Source: Nitrospirota bacterium
Lineage (GTDB): Bacteria; JACPQY01
Direction: 5' to 3'
DNA length: 64,000 nucleotides
Assembly: GCA_016190245.1 (NCBI GenBank)
Contig: JACPQY010000071.1
Span: forward strand, 1-64,000
The notes below the pieces were generated by a model, which was given only the letters and a program-made list of their open reading frames with translations, ran no database searches and was not told the origin of the DNA. The position numbers and the translations under genes are program-made. The stretch's first letter is position 1. Each line of letters starts with the position of its first letter. Positions 18,774 through 26,744 of this stretch are shown here, piece after piece.

Positions 18774-18887
18774 CGGGTTGGGGGTAGCACACCGCCCCCC
18801 CCGCCGTCAATTTCGAACTGAGCGGCGAGGGTATCCGTCCGGGGGTGGGCACCCGTCCCTCGATGACCAATTGGAGCTGCGCGTCGA

Positions 18888-18935
18888 GGTCCCCCCTCGC
18901 CCCCCTTTCGCGAAGGGGGAACGGGGGGACCTTGC
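18888..18935. repeat. GC-rich imperfect palindrome
   Basis: CCCCCCTCGCCCCCCTTTCG is followed by its imperfect complement CGAAGGGGGAACGGGGGG. It lies between the 5' end of the barrel gene and the 3' end of the antitoxin gene. It could fold as a terminator for the toxin-antitoxin transcript but lacks a T-run; a dispersed palindromic repeat is equally likely. Confidence 0.55.
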
Positions 18936-18948
18936 CCGAATCGAGAAG

Positions 18949-19224
18949 CTATCTCGCCCCTGCCAGGCGCCCGGTAACAAGCTTGTGAAGGACGCTGGCC
19001 ACCAGCGTCTGGTAAGGCATCCCCTCCTCGGCGGCTTTCCGTTTCAGCAGTTCCAAGTCGGAAGCCGACAACCGGATGTTGATCCGGGCGTCCTTCCTCA
19101 GATAGCGGCGGGCCGCCTCCCTGGCCATCCGCATCTCTTGGCCGGCCTTGCGGGATGTGGACAGCTTGCCCTCCTCCAGGGCGGCCACCAGCTCGGTTTC
19201 AGTGGGCTCTCGCCGTTTGGTCAT
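18949..19224 (-). CDS. CopG/BrnA-type antitoxin
   Basis: A 91-residue protein whose C-terminal half (RINIRLSASDLELLKRKAA, then a second helix around MPYQTLVASVLHKL) is the ribbon-helix-helix-like antitoxin module that accompanies BrnT-family toxins. The ATG at 19224 has GGAAGGAGAG six bases upstream and overlaps the toxin 3' end by 26 nt. Such antitoxins bind the toxin and repress the shared promoter. The toxin-first gene order is typical of BrnTA. Confidence 0.85.
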   Translation of the reverse strand: MTKRREPTETELVAALEEGKLSTSRKAGQEMRMAREAARRYLRKDARINIRLSASDLELLKRKAAEEGMPYQTLVASVLHKLVTGRLAGAR

Positions 19225-19516
19225 GTTTTCTCTCCTTCCTTTCCTTGTACTCCCGGGTGGCCTTGCGGCTCGGATAGACCGTCTTGAGGGTGATCCGATT
19301 TCCCTCCCTGACGAAGGGCACGAGGTGCACATACCCGCCCACATCAACGACGTAGATCCGCTGACCCGGATACCTAGCCTTGTTCGGATGTTCGACCACG
19401 TCCAGGAGGTGGCCTTCGTCAATCAGAAGGATGATTTCCTCGAAGCTGACCCCCCTTTCCTTCTTGAGTAGGGCGTTCTTGGCCGGGTCGAATTCGAATT
19501 CGTATGACCCTGCCAC
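19199..19516 (-). CDS. brnT: BrnT-family ribonuclease toxin
   Basis: A 105-residue protein with the BrnT layout: FDPAKNALLKKERGVSFEE at the start, a central beta sheet (RIYVVDVGGYVHLVPFV), and the terminal RITLKTVYPSRKATREY motif containing the conserved RKAT. The family fold is related to RelE, and BrnT cleaves RNA when free of antitoxin. The start is a GTG at 19516, since no ATG is available near the conserved N-terminus. It is co-transcribed with the downstream antitoxin. Confidence 0.83.
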   Translation of the reverse strand: MAGSYEFEFDPAKNALLKKERGVSFEEIILLIDEGHLLDVVEHPNKARYPGQRIYVVDVGGYVHLVPFVREGNRITLKTVYPSRKATREYKERKERKHDQTARAH

Positions 19517-19528
19517 GTCCGAAGGTTA

Positions 19529-19551
19529 TGACAATGTGTGCCTCATGTCAA
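19529..19551 (-). promoter_or_regulatory. Toxin-antitoxin promoter/operator
   Basis: On the minus strand a perfect -35 TTGACA (19546-19551) lies upstream of the toxin. TGACA and TGTCA form an inverted repeat spaced by 12 bases (19529-19550), placed where an autoregulatory antitoxin dimer would bind. The -10 is poor (CATAAC), as expected for a regulated promoter. Confidence 0.45.
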
Positions 19552-19662
19552 CAGGGCCTGTGCTTCCGTTCGGGCCGAGAGGCCGTCCGACCACTTGCCT
19601 CGGGGAGCACTTTTCCGACGATTCTGCTATGCTCCGGCGGTGACACCCCACGGAGGAATATG

Positions 19663-20151
19663 ATGAGTCCGCAGAACGTGCAAGCCCTTGCGCTGGTCCA
19701 TTTCTCGCTCGCGATGCTGACGGTTTGTCTCTGGCTTTCCGAGGGTGTGGTGGAGCTCTATGCGTATCTCAAGAAAAGACCCAGGGCCGAGCTGTTCGCC
19801 GTTTCAGCCGTGCACTACTGGATTGATGTGCTGGTCGAGTTCCCGATCCTGATCGCCGTGGCCGTCACCGGCATCTGGCTCGCCGTCGCCATCCCTCATC
19901 TGACGACATTGCACATCGTAAAGATTCTCCTGTTTGGAGGGTTTGCCCTTCTCGCCTTCCCCTGCCCCTTGAACGTGGTGAAAAGGTTCCGGCTGGTTCA
20001 GAACAACGGCACCGAGGAGGAGATAGAGGCGTGCACGAGGAACATTGTCCGGTATTCGGGCAGCGCCCTTGTGTTGTTTTTCGTTCCCCTCACCGGCATC
20101 GGTTTCTACTTTGCGCTTCAGCGGTTCGGCGGGGAGGTTCTCGCGAGATAG
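19663..20151 (+). CDS. Small integral membrane protein, four predicted TM helices
   Basis: A 162-residue hydrophobic protein with TM segments near residues 10-30, 48-70, 74-98 and 128-150. It has no recognised catalytic motif. The second of two consecutive ATGs is used because GGAGG lies seven bases upstream. It stands alone on the plus strand between the toxin-antitoxin operon and a repeat-rich intergenic region. A periplasm-facing histidine (VHYW) and two further histidines in helix three (IPHLTTLHIV) could be heme or metal ligands as in small respiratory membrane proteins, but this is weak evidence and I leave it unassigned. Confidence 0.65.
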   Translation: MSPQNVQALALVHFSLAMLTVCLWLSEGVVELYAYLKKRPRAELFAVSAVHYWIDVLVEFPILIAVAVTGIWLAVAIPHLTTLHIVKILLFGGFALLAFPCPLNVVKRFRLVQNNGTEEEIEACTRNIVRYSGSALVLFFVPLTGIGFYFALQRFGGEVLAR

Positions 20152-20631
20152 GGCGCCTGCGAGATTCCCCCGACGGCTACTTAGGTGGAACGCTCGCCCG
20201 CGGTGAGACCTCGGCGGCCAAGCTAGCCCCCGCACGAGGCGGAGGCTCCGCAAAGCCGGGCCCGCTGGGAAGGGCTACATCCCCGATCGGCATCGGGTAC
20301 TGTGGCTGACGGCCCCGGCTCTCCCCCTTGGGCTTGCGGAGAGCCCATCGCCGACGTCCCGTTCCGACGGGCGAGCGTTCGGTCCCCTGGCGGGGACAGG
20401 TGGCGGTGTGGGCAGCGAAGAAGGATTTCTTTTTTCCCCATCGTCCCTGTCCCCCCTTTTTCGGCCCGTAGCTCTATTGTTCGGCAACCGAGCGAAGAAG
20501 TTGAGCGGGGAGGCATGACATTATACGTTACATGAGATAGCTCTCATAACCTCTAATATTTACGTGATTGTTGGATGCGAAAGAGGACGTAGTCAAAAGG
20601 TGAAAACGCACCCTTGAAGTCCATGTTCCAT
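20152..20631. other. Long non-coding interval with several strong stem-loops
   Basis: No credible gene. Foldable elements include CCCGTTCCGACGGG, an 8-bp stem GGCTCTCC/GGAGAGCC (about 20318-20349), and a GCAAAGCC box (about 20251) followed by GGGCCCGC. It might be the 5' or 3' region of a structured RNA, but I can match it to no known class. Confidence 0.4.
20391..20463. repeat. REP-like imperfect palindrome with GGGGACAGG arms
   Basis: GGGGACAGGTGGCGGTGTGG (20392-20411) is repeated in inverted form as GGGGACAGGGACGATGGGG on the other strand (20437-20456). A loop with a run of T is between them. The layout resembles REP elements associated with RAYT transposases. Confidence 0.5.
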
Positions 20632-20823
20632 GCGGCCCTTCCTGGGCCGCAACCTATCATGGCCCCATGCCATCCACGGCAAGGGGGTGCGGCTACCAGA
20701 CCTCGGATACCTCGTTGTTGTACGTCCGTTCATGCCATGCGGACGTATCGGAATGCCATGCTGATCGCAGCCCTTCCTGGGCTGCTTTCTGCTCATGGCA
20801 CCAGGGCTCCTTGCCCAGGTGCG
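20632..20823. repeat. Hairpin-cluster repeat element, copy A
   Basis: Four stem-loops in 192 bp: GCGGCCC-TTCCT-GGGCCGC (20632-20650), TACGTCCG/CGGACGTA (20721-20747), GCAGCCC-TTCCT-GGGCTGC (20767-20785) and GGCACCAGGGC-TCCTT-GCCCAGGTGC (20797-20822). Related modules recur at 54735-54870. Stem sequences differ with compensating changes while loops stay near-constant. Confidence 0.75.
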
Positions 20824-20898
20824 TCCCACAACGTGGCCTCCGCGGTCATGGTTCCCCCGGTCTTGCGTGCGCTCCCACCTCGGCGTAGCCTCGCTGTC

Positions 20899-21666
20899 GT
20901 GAGGACGCCGAAGAGTTCGAAGGAACGGCTGGACGTTCTGCTCGCGCGGCGCGGGCTCGCCGTCTCGCGTGAGCAGGCCCAGCGGCTCATCTTGGCCGGA
21001 CGCGTAGCAGTCCCGGGCCTTCCCCACCCCAAGGCGGGGAGCCTAGTGGCCGCCGACTCGGATATCCGTGTCGGCTCCGACCCCCTCCCCTTCGCGAGCC
21101 GGGGGGGGGTGAAACTGCGCCACGCCCTCGATGTGTTCGGCCTCGATCCCACCGGCTGCGTGTGCGCGGACATCGGCTCCTCCGCGGGTGGGTTCACGGA
21201 CTGCCTGCTCAAGGCCGGCGCGGCCCGCGTGCACGCGGTGGACGTCGGGAAAGGCCTCCTCGACCCCCGCCTTCGCGCCGACCCGCGCGTGAAGCTGATC
21301 GAGGACACGAACGCCCGATACCTCGGCTGCGAGCAGGTCCCCGAACCTCTCGATCTGGTGACCGTGGATGTGTCGTTCATTTCCGCCACGCACATCCTGC
21401 GCGCCGTCACCCCCCTCCTGCGGCCGGGAGGGATGCTCGTTGTGCTGGTGAAACCGCAGTTCGAGCTGACCCCCAAGGACAACCGGAAGGGCGTCGTGCG
21501 CGACCCCGCGAAGCAGGCCGAGGCGGTGGCAAAGATCAGGGCGTTCGGGACGGAACTTGGCCTTCAGGTGAGCGCCGAAACCGAATCGCCGCTCAGAGGA
21601 CCGAAGGGGAACAGGGAGTTCTTCGTGTTGCTGACACGGCAGTCGGCAGTCGAGAGTCGGCAGTAG
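20899..21666 (+). CDS. tlyA: TlyA family rRNA 2'-O-methyltransferase
   Basis: A 255-residue protein with an N-terminal S4 RNA-binding domain (KERLDVLLARRGLAVSREQA) and an FtsJ/RrmJ-like methyltransferase domain with AdoMet motif DIGSSAGGFTDCLL, catalytic-type motifs VDVSFIS and LVKPQFE. TlyA enzymes methylate 16S/23S rRNA cytidines. I start at GTG 20899 because it gives the family-typical N-terminus; the frame is open upstream through repeat copy A and an ATG at 20848 is possible. The last residues (RQSAVESRQ) and the TAG stop are encoded by a heptamer repeat array, so the native C-terminus has been replaced or extended. A G9 tract lies at 21101-21109. Confidence 0.9.
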   Translation: MRTPKSSKERLDVLLARRGLAVSREQAQRLILAGRVAVPGLPHPKAGSLVAADSDIRVGSDPLPFASRGGVKLRHALDVFGLDPTGCVCADIGSSAGGFTDCLLKAGAARVHAVDVGKGLLDPRLRADPRVKLIEDTNARYLGCEQVPEPLDLVTVDVSFISATHILRAVTPLLRPGGMLVVLVKPQFELTPKDNRKGVVRDPAKQAEAVAKIRAFGTELGLQVSAETESPLRGPKGNREFFVLLTRQSAVESRQ

Positions 21667-21739
21667 GCAGTCGGGAGTAGGCGGAGCCTGGGGAAGAAGG
21701 GGGCAAGTTTCGACCACCGACTCACGACTGCCGACTGCC
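21638..21739. repeat. Inverted arrays of a 7-bp repeat between convergent genes
   Basis: Six degenerate heptamers (GGCAGTC, GAGAGTC, GGCAGTA, GGGAGTA) at 21638-21679 face three inverted units (GACTCAC, GACTGCC, GACTGCC) at 21719-21739, with 39 bp between. The left array contains the tlyA stop codon; the right array ends 3 bp before the stop of the convergent gene. The whole could fold into a long stem acting as a bidirectional terminator. Confidence 0.8.
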
Positions 21740-21742
21740 GAG

Positions 21743-23308
21743 CTAGAGGTGCCTTCGGTGCCACCAGACGTACACGCCCGCCGCGAGCAGGCTGCCGGGG
21801 ATGAGGAGGAGCGTGATGAGCGCGAGGGCCTGGAGTTGCTGGGTGGTCATGCTGATGGAGCGGAAGCCGGGCGATTTCTCGCGGATCGAGATCAATGCTT
21901 CCTGCCGCGACAGCCAACTGATCATGTTCATCAGCAGGTTGAGGTTGGCGGAAAGATTCACATAGGTGTTGCTGCCGAAATCCGAGTCGCCCACCACCAC
22001 CAGCCGCGCCTCCCGCCCTTTGTCATTTCCGGGATTGTCACCCAGGGCCTCGACATCCTCACCCGGCTCCGATCCCGATGAGCCCACTTTCTTCGTGATC
22101 GCCACCGCCACGGGAAGGGGACCTTTTTCGTCCCCCGCATCGAGCCGTGGATGAGAGAGGTTCGATTCGGCCCAGCTCTGGGGTGTCGTCTCGGCCAGGC
22201 GGGCCACGGTGACGCCGGCGGGCGGCGTCGGCTGCACACGCAGCGGCCTCGCGGTCGGGAAGAACGTCGCGTACTGGAAGTTCTTCGTGATTTCGTGGTC
22301 TCCGTACTGGGACACGAGTGGGATCGTGTAATCCGCGCCGAGCATCTTCGCGAGGGGGTCAATCACCACCTCGTCACGCGGCTCAACACCCCAATCCTTG
22401 AGCCAGTCCTCCCACCCCCCCGATTCGGGATCCAGGAGGAGGAGCGCCCTCCCCCCCCCCGAGAGGTAGCTCGCGAGCCGCTCGCGCTCCTGGGGGAAGT
22501 ACTTCAGCCGTGGGCCTGCCCCGATGACCAGCGCCGCATCCTCCGGCACGCTCTCCAATTGAATGAGCGTGAGGTCCTTGACGACGTAGTTCTCGTCCTC
22601 CAGCGCCTTCTTGAGCTGCGAGAGGCCGGAAGCCTCCGCGTCCTGCGGATCTTTCTCGCCGTGGCCTTTCACGCAGTAGACGACCGGCTGCCGGTCCGAG
22701 GTGACTTTCACGAGGGCGTTGGTGAGCGCCTCTTCCGAGGCGGAATCCACTTTGGTCTGCCCGGCTCCGCTGCGCATCACCAGCGTCGCATCCGCCGAGA
22801 TTCCCATCTCCTTGGCCCGGGCCGGATTCCGGTAGGGATCGACGAACTCGACAACGAGCTTCCCTCGCGAGGCACGTTCATATTCCTTGAGCAGGTCCTC
22901 CGCCTGGGATCGGTCGGGCGTTCCGTCCTGGAAGAACGCCTGGATCGATACGTCGCGTGTCAAGCTTTGGACCACCTTCCGCGACTTGTCCGTGAGGCTG
23001 TAGGTCTGGGACTCGGTCAGGTCCTTGCGCCAGCTCCGCTTGTGGCCAATGTAGTTGAGTGCGACGACCGCCGCGAGCACGAGGACGAGATAGGTCGCGG
23101 CCCCTCCCGCGTACCGCGAGGAGCGGGCGCGGAAGAGGGCCTTCACCTGGTCGAGGTAGGCCACCAGACCCACGATCAGGACCGCGAGGCCGGCCGCCGC
23201 AAGGGAGGCGGAAACCATGCCAAACTCGTCGGTCATGATGTAGGCCACGCCCGCGCCGATCGCGAAAGCGGCGGCCAAGGGGAAGAGGAATTCCTTGAGG
23301 CGTGACAT
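21743..23308 (-). CDS. GldG-like ABC transporter auxiliary protein
   Basis: A 521-residue membrane protein of the GldG/'Gldg family' type. There are three N-terminal TM helices (about 10-30, 32-55, 75-92), then a long extracytoplasmic domain beginning with the hallmark RKDLTESQTYSLTDKSRKVV segment, and a C-terminal TM helix (about 490-515). Such proteins accompany ABC-2 exporters with no substrate known outside gliding bacteria. The ATG at 23308 (GAGG 10 bases upstream) is preferred over an earlier in-frame codon at 23368 that would overlap the permease gene. A C10 tract lies in the coding region at 22451-22460. Confidence 0.85.
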   Translation of the reverse strand: MSRLKEFLFPLAAAFAIGAGVAYIMTDEFGMVSASLAAAGLAVLIVGLVAYLDQVKALFRARSSRYAGGAATYLVLVLAAVVALNYIGHKRSWRKDLTESQTYSLTDKSRKVVQSLTRDVSIQAFFQDGTPDRSQAEDLLKEYERASRGKLVVEFVDPYRNPARAKEMGISADATLVMRSGAGQTKVDSASEEALTNALVKVTSDRQPVVYCVKGHGEKDPQDAEASGLSQLKKALEDENYVVKDLTLIQLESVPEDAALVIGAGPRLKYFPQERERLASYLSGGGRALLLLDPESGGWEDWLKDWGVEPRDEVVIDPLAKMLGADYTIPLVSQYGDHEITKNFQYATFFPTARPLRVQPTPPAGVTVARLAETTPQSWAESNLSHPRLDAGDEKGPLPVAVAITKKVGSSGSEPGEDVEALGDNPGNDKGREARLVVVGDSDFGSNTYVNLSANLNLLMNMISWLSRQEALISIREKSPGFRSISMTTQQLQALALITLLLIPGSLLAAGVYVWWHRRHL

Positions 23309-23345
23309 CAGCACACCCTCGCAAACGAGGCGGACGATTGCACGC

Positions 23346-24113
23346 TCATCTCCATCGGTGGGCGTCAATCATCTGCTGGGACACCACCAGGCAAAGGAGG
23401 ATCGCCGAAAGGAAGTACACCACGTGAGAGGTGTCGAAGACGCCCTTGGTGAGGTCGTCCAAGTGGCTCGTCACGGAGAGATACGTCAGCACCTCGCCCG
23501 AGGTTCCACCCAGGGACTCGCCGGCCCAGCCGATCAGCCACAGCATGAGAAGGAGGCCGAAGCCGACGAGGGCCGCGATGAGTTGACTCTTGGTGAACGA
23601 GGATGCGAGGAGTCCAACGGCCAGGAGCATGCTGCCCACCAGGAAGAGGCCAAGATAGGACAGCGCGAGCGGGCCGGCGTCCGGGCGGCCGTACATCAAG
23701 AGGGTGATTGGAACGGGCGCGGTGAAGAGAAGCATGATCGCGAACAGCACCACACCGCCAAGGTACTTGCCGAGGGCGATCTGAAGCGAGGTGAGCGGCG
23801 AGGTGAGGAGCAGTTCGATGGTCTGGAGCCGCTTCTCTTCCGCGATGAGGCGCATCGTGTAAACGGGAGCGGCGAAAAGGAGGACGACGCTCAAGTTGTG
23901 CATGAGAGGCCGGACGACCATCTCGTTCACGTTCAACCGGTCCAGCATTCCCGTGTTGCGGGCGTACATCATGTAGGCGGTCATGAAGAACTGGAGCGAG
24001 ACGACGAACATGTACCCTGAGATCACGAGGAAGACGAACATGATCACGTACGCGAGCGGCGAGGAGAAGTAGGTCCGGAGCTCCTTGCCGGCGATGTGGA
24101 GGATATTCTTCAT
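23346..24113 (-). CDS. ABC-2 type permease (GldF/NosY-like)
   Basis: A 255-residue permease with six predicted TM helices. It begins with the typical AGKELRTYFSSPLAYVIMFVF entry region and contains the conserved EEKRLQTIELLLTSPL amphipathic coupling segment that contacts the ATPase. It forms the membrane pore of an exporter with the ATPase encoded upstream (31 nt gap) and the GldG-like protein downstream (37 nt gap). Confidence 0.92.
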   Translation of the reverse strand: MKNILHIAGKELRTYFSSPLAYVIMFVFLVISGYMFVVSLQFFMTAYMMYARNTGMLDRLNVNEMVVRPLMHNLSVVLLFAAPVYTMRLIAEEKRLQTIELLLTSPLTSLQIALGKYLGGVVLFAIMLLFTAPVPITLLMYGRPDAGPLALSYLGLFLVGSMLLAVGLLASSFTKSQLIAALVGFGLLLMLWLIGWAGESLGGTSGEVLTYLSVTSHLDDLTKGVFDTSHVVYFLSAILLCLVVSQQMIDAHRWR

Positions 24114-24144
24114 GGGGCGATCCTCGCGGCGCGCGTTCGGAGGG

Positions 24145-25071
24145 TCACTCCCGCTCCTCTCGCGTCAGGCGGACGAAGACGTCCTCGAGCGTGACGTGGA
24201 TCGGGCGAAGTTCAAGAAGGCCCCAGCCTGATTCGAACACGCGCCGGGCCACATCATTCCGCACATCCTGGTCGAGCGCGCTCTTGACCAGGAGGCTTCG
24301 CTCGTCCTTCTCCTCCACTTCTGTCACTCCCGACACCCGGCGGATCTTCTCCGTCAGGCCATCGAGCGGACGGTCCACTTGGAGCAGGAACGACTCGCTC
24401 TGGCGCACGATCTTCTCGAGCCCCTGGAGGGTGTCGCTGGCCACCACGCGGCCCTTGTCTATGATGATGACTTTCTGGCAGGTCATTGTGACCTCGGGGA
24501 GGATGTGGGTGGAGAGGATGATCGTGTGCGCCCCGGCGAGCGACTTGATGAGGGCGCGGATCTCGCGGATCTGTGCCGGGTCGAGGCCGATGGTGGGTTC
24601 GTCGAGGATGAGAACTTTCGGATTGTGGATGAGGGCCTGCGCCAAACCCACACGCTGGCGGTAGCCCTTCGAGAGATTCGCGATCAGCCGGCCCTCCACG
24701 TCCTTGATGCCCACCTTGTACATGACGGATTGGAGCCGCTCCTCGCGCTGGCGACGGGGAATGCGCTTGATCTTCGCCACGAACTGGAGGTAGGCCCGAA
24801 CGGTCATCTCGTCGTACAGGGGCGGCAGCTCGGGGAGGTAGCCGATGATCTTGCGCGCACCCATCGGGTCCTCGAGGACGTCCACGCCCCCCACAACCGC
24901 CCTGCCCTCGTTCGGGACGAGGTACGCCGAGAGGATGCGCATCGTCGTGGTCTTCCCCGCCCCGTTGGGGCCGAGGAAGCCGGCGATCTCGCCCGCCTCA
25001 ATCTTGAAGCTGACGTCCTCCACGGCGGTGAACTCGCCGTAGCGCTTCGTCAGTCCTTCAACTTCAATCAT
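24145..25071 (-). CDS. ABC transporter ATP-binding protein (GldA-like)
   Basis: A 308-residue ATPase with Walker A GPNGAGKTTT, a Q-loop (YLPELPPLYDEM), signature LSKGYRQRVGLAQA, Walker B VLILDEPTIGLD and H-loop STHILPE. The C-terminal extension of about 80 residues is typical of ABC-2 exporter ATPases. It is the first gene of a three-gene export operon. A C10 tract and an 80-bp gap without clear promoter lie upstream. Confidence 0.95.
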   Translation of the reverse strand: MIEVEGLTKRYGEFTAVEDVSFKIEAGEIAGFLGPNGAGKTTTMRILSAYLVPNEGRAVVGGVDVLEDPMGARKIIGYLPELPPLYDEMTVRAYLQFVAKIKRIPRRQREERLQSVMYKVGIKDVEGRLIANLSKGYRQRVGLAQALIHNPKVLILDEPTIGLDPAQIREIRALIKSLAGAHTIILSTHILPEVTMTCQKVIIIDKGRVVASDTLQGLEKIVRQSESFLLQVDRPLDGLTEKIRRVSGVTEVEEKDERSLLVKSALDQDVRNDVARRVFESGWGLLELRPIHVTLEDVFVRLTREERE

Positions 25072-25158
25072 GCTCTGCCTCCATGGCGGGCGGGTCCATG
25101 GGGCTCCCCCCCCCCGCCTCTCCGAGGCGATGCGTTCCGATGTGTGGAGCGAAGATCG

Positions 25159-26523
25159 TCATATTTCAACGGCCACTCTGTAGAGGAAGCGGCCGCGTTG
25201 AACGTGCAGGAGTATACTCGCCTGACCCCTGGCCTTCAAGAGAGCGGCGTGAAGATCATCGAGACTGCGCAGGGGCCGCGAATCTATCTGCGCGAGGACG
25301 TCTCCCGGCTGGAGACCGATGCGGGCGCCCGGCCCGCCCTTTCGCACCCGGGTGACGACCAACCCACCACGCCCCTTCTGGACCTGGAGGCCGAGGAGAT
25401 CGTCCGCCAACTCCTCTGCCCTCACCTTCGGAAAGTCCGTGACGCGCACGTCCACTTCGCGCCGCTGTCCCTCGCGGAGAAACTCGACGGTGAGCGAATC
25501 CCCCGGCCGATAGCCGCGCACGAGGGAATACACATCCTCGCGGTAATGGACAGGGGCCCCGGCGATGGTCAGGATCACGTCCTGCTTCTGCAGCCCCGCC
25601 CGCTCCGCTGGGCTGCCCGACTCCACGCGTGTGATCACCGCCCCATGCGTCAGACCGAAATAGGCCGAGAGCTGCTCGTCCAGCGTTTGCACGCGCGCGC
25701 CGAACCATGGCGTGCTCACCTCTCCCGCGGTGAGGAGGTTGGTGACAATCCGCTTCGCGCGGTCGATGGGAATGGCGAAGCCGATGCCCTGGGCGCTGGC
25801 CACGATGGCCGTGTTGATCCCGATGGTCTCGCCGAGAATGTTGAGCAGGGGTCCGCCGGAATTGCCGGGATTAATGGAAGCGTCCGTCTGGATGAAGTCC
25901 TGATACACGCGATCTCCCGTGCGCACCGAGCGGTGGAGCGCGCTCACCACGCCGGCCGTCACCGTATGGGACAGCCCGAGGGGGTTTCCGATCGCAATCA
26001 CGGTCTCGCCGATGAGGACGTCCGCCGAGCGGCCGAGCGAGAGGGTGGGCAGCCGGCCCGGTCGGCCCTCGAACTGGAGTTGGAGCACGGCGATGTCGGT
26101 CTCAGGATCCGCGCCGATCACCTCGGCCAGATGCGTGCTCCCGTCCGCGAGCCCCACCCGGATGCGCGAGGCCAGTTCCACCACGTGCTCGTTCGTGAGA
26201 ACCACTCCGCCGGGGTCAATGATCGCCCCGGAGCCGAGGCTTTCCTGGACGCGCTCGCGCGGAACGGAGTACGTGTCGAAGAACTCTCGGAAGAACTGGT
26301 CGAACACGGGGTCGCGGAAACCGAAGGGCCCCCCGGCCTGTTCCTGCACCCGCGTTTCCGTGTTGATGTTCACCACGGCGGGGCTGGCCGTTTGGACGAC
26401 GCGGACGATCGCATCGCGCCGTTGGAGGTTCGCCTCCTGGGCGGTCGCCTGAGATGAAACAAAGAGGATCCCCATGGCCGCCAGGAGAGCGCGGCGTAGT
26501 TTGCGACGAGAGGATGCCATCAT
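25159..26523 (-). CDS. Second HtrA/DegP-family serine protease with two PDZ domains
   Basis: A 454-residue protease. The signal peptide (1-29, cleavage after SSQATAQ) predicts a periplasmic enzyme. Triad residues are H113 (TNEHVV), D143 (ETDIAVL) and S222 (GNSGGPL), with PDZ domains at about 265-350 and 365-450. It is only distantly similar to the HtrA at 15.3-16.8 kb and lacks the acidic inter-PDZ linker, so the two are not a recent duplication. It is monocistronic and divergent from the small HTH gene at 26.7 kb. Confidence 0.94.
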   Translation of the reverse strand: MMASSRRKLRRALLAAMGILFVSSQATAQEANLQRRDAIVRVVQTASPAVVNINTETRVQEQAGGPFGFRDPVFDQFFREFFDTYSVPRERVQESLGSGAIIDPGGVVLTNEHVVELASRIRVGLADGSTHLAEVIGADPETDIAVLQLQFEGRPGRLPTLSLGRSADVLIGETVIAIGNPLGLSHTVTAGVVSALHRSVRTGDRVYQDFIQTDASINPGNSGGPLLNILGETIGINTAIVASAQGIGFAIPIDRAKRIVTNLLTAGEVSTPWFGARVQTLDEQLSAYFGLTHGAVITRVESGSPAERAGLQKQDVILTIAGAPVHYREDVYSLVRGYRPGDSLTVEFLREGQRREVDVRVTDFPKVRAEELADDLLGLQVQKGRGGLVVTRVRKGGPGARIGLQPGDVLAQIDSRPLRSLDDLHAALLKARGQASILLHVQRGRFLYRVAVEI

Positions 26524-26714
26524 GGTGGGCCAAGACGATAGTGGAGACGGGTTCGGACTTCAACTGTTGAAAGCGTTCGCCGGGTGGGTACCAGGTCGTG
26601 GCGGAGCGCATCCAGTCGGCATCGTTCGAATAGACGCCACAGTTGATCGGTGGAAGTCGCGCCTCATTCTCCGCAGTGCTTTGAAGTCTCGTGAAAAAAC
26701 GTGAAGCGCCGTGC

Positions 26715-26743
26715 TTGACAAGGTGAACCCCTTGGCGGATAAT
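26715..26743 (+). promoter_or_regulatory. Strong sigma70-type promoter
   Basis: A perfect -35 TTGACA (26715-26720), a 17-bp spacer and -10 GATAAT (26738-26743). Transcription would start near 26750, just past the first ATG of the HTH gene. Confidence 0.75.
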
Positions 26744-26744
26744 T

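Noticed and set aside
20240-20310. Possible GEMM (c-di-GMP) riboswitch because of GCAAAGCC
   Set aside because: The tetraloop, receptor and the closing GGGTTRCC element of GEMM are absent, and the nearest downstream gene is over 580 bp away.
20152-20600. Possible RNase P RNA, tmRNA or SRP RNA
   Set aside because: None of the universal core motifs of these RNAs could be found on either strand.
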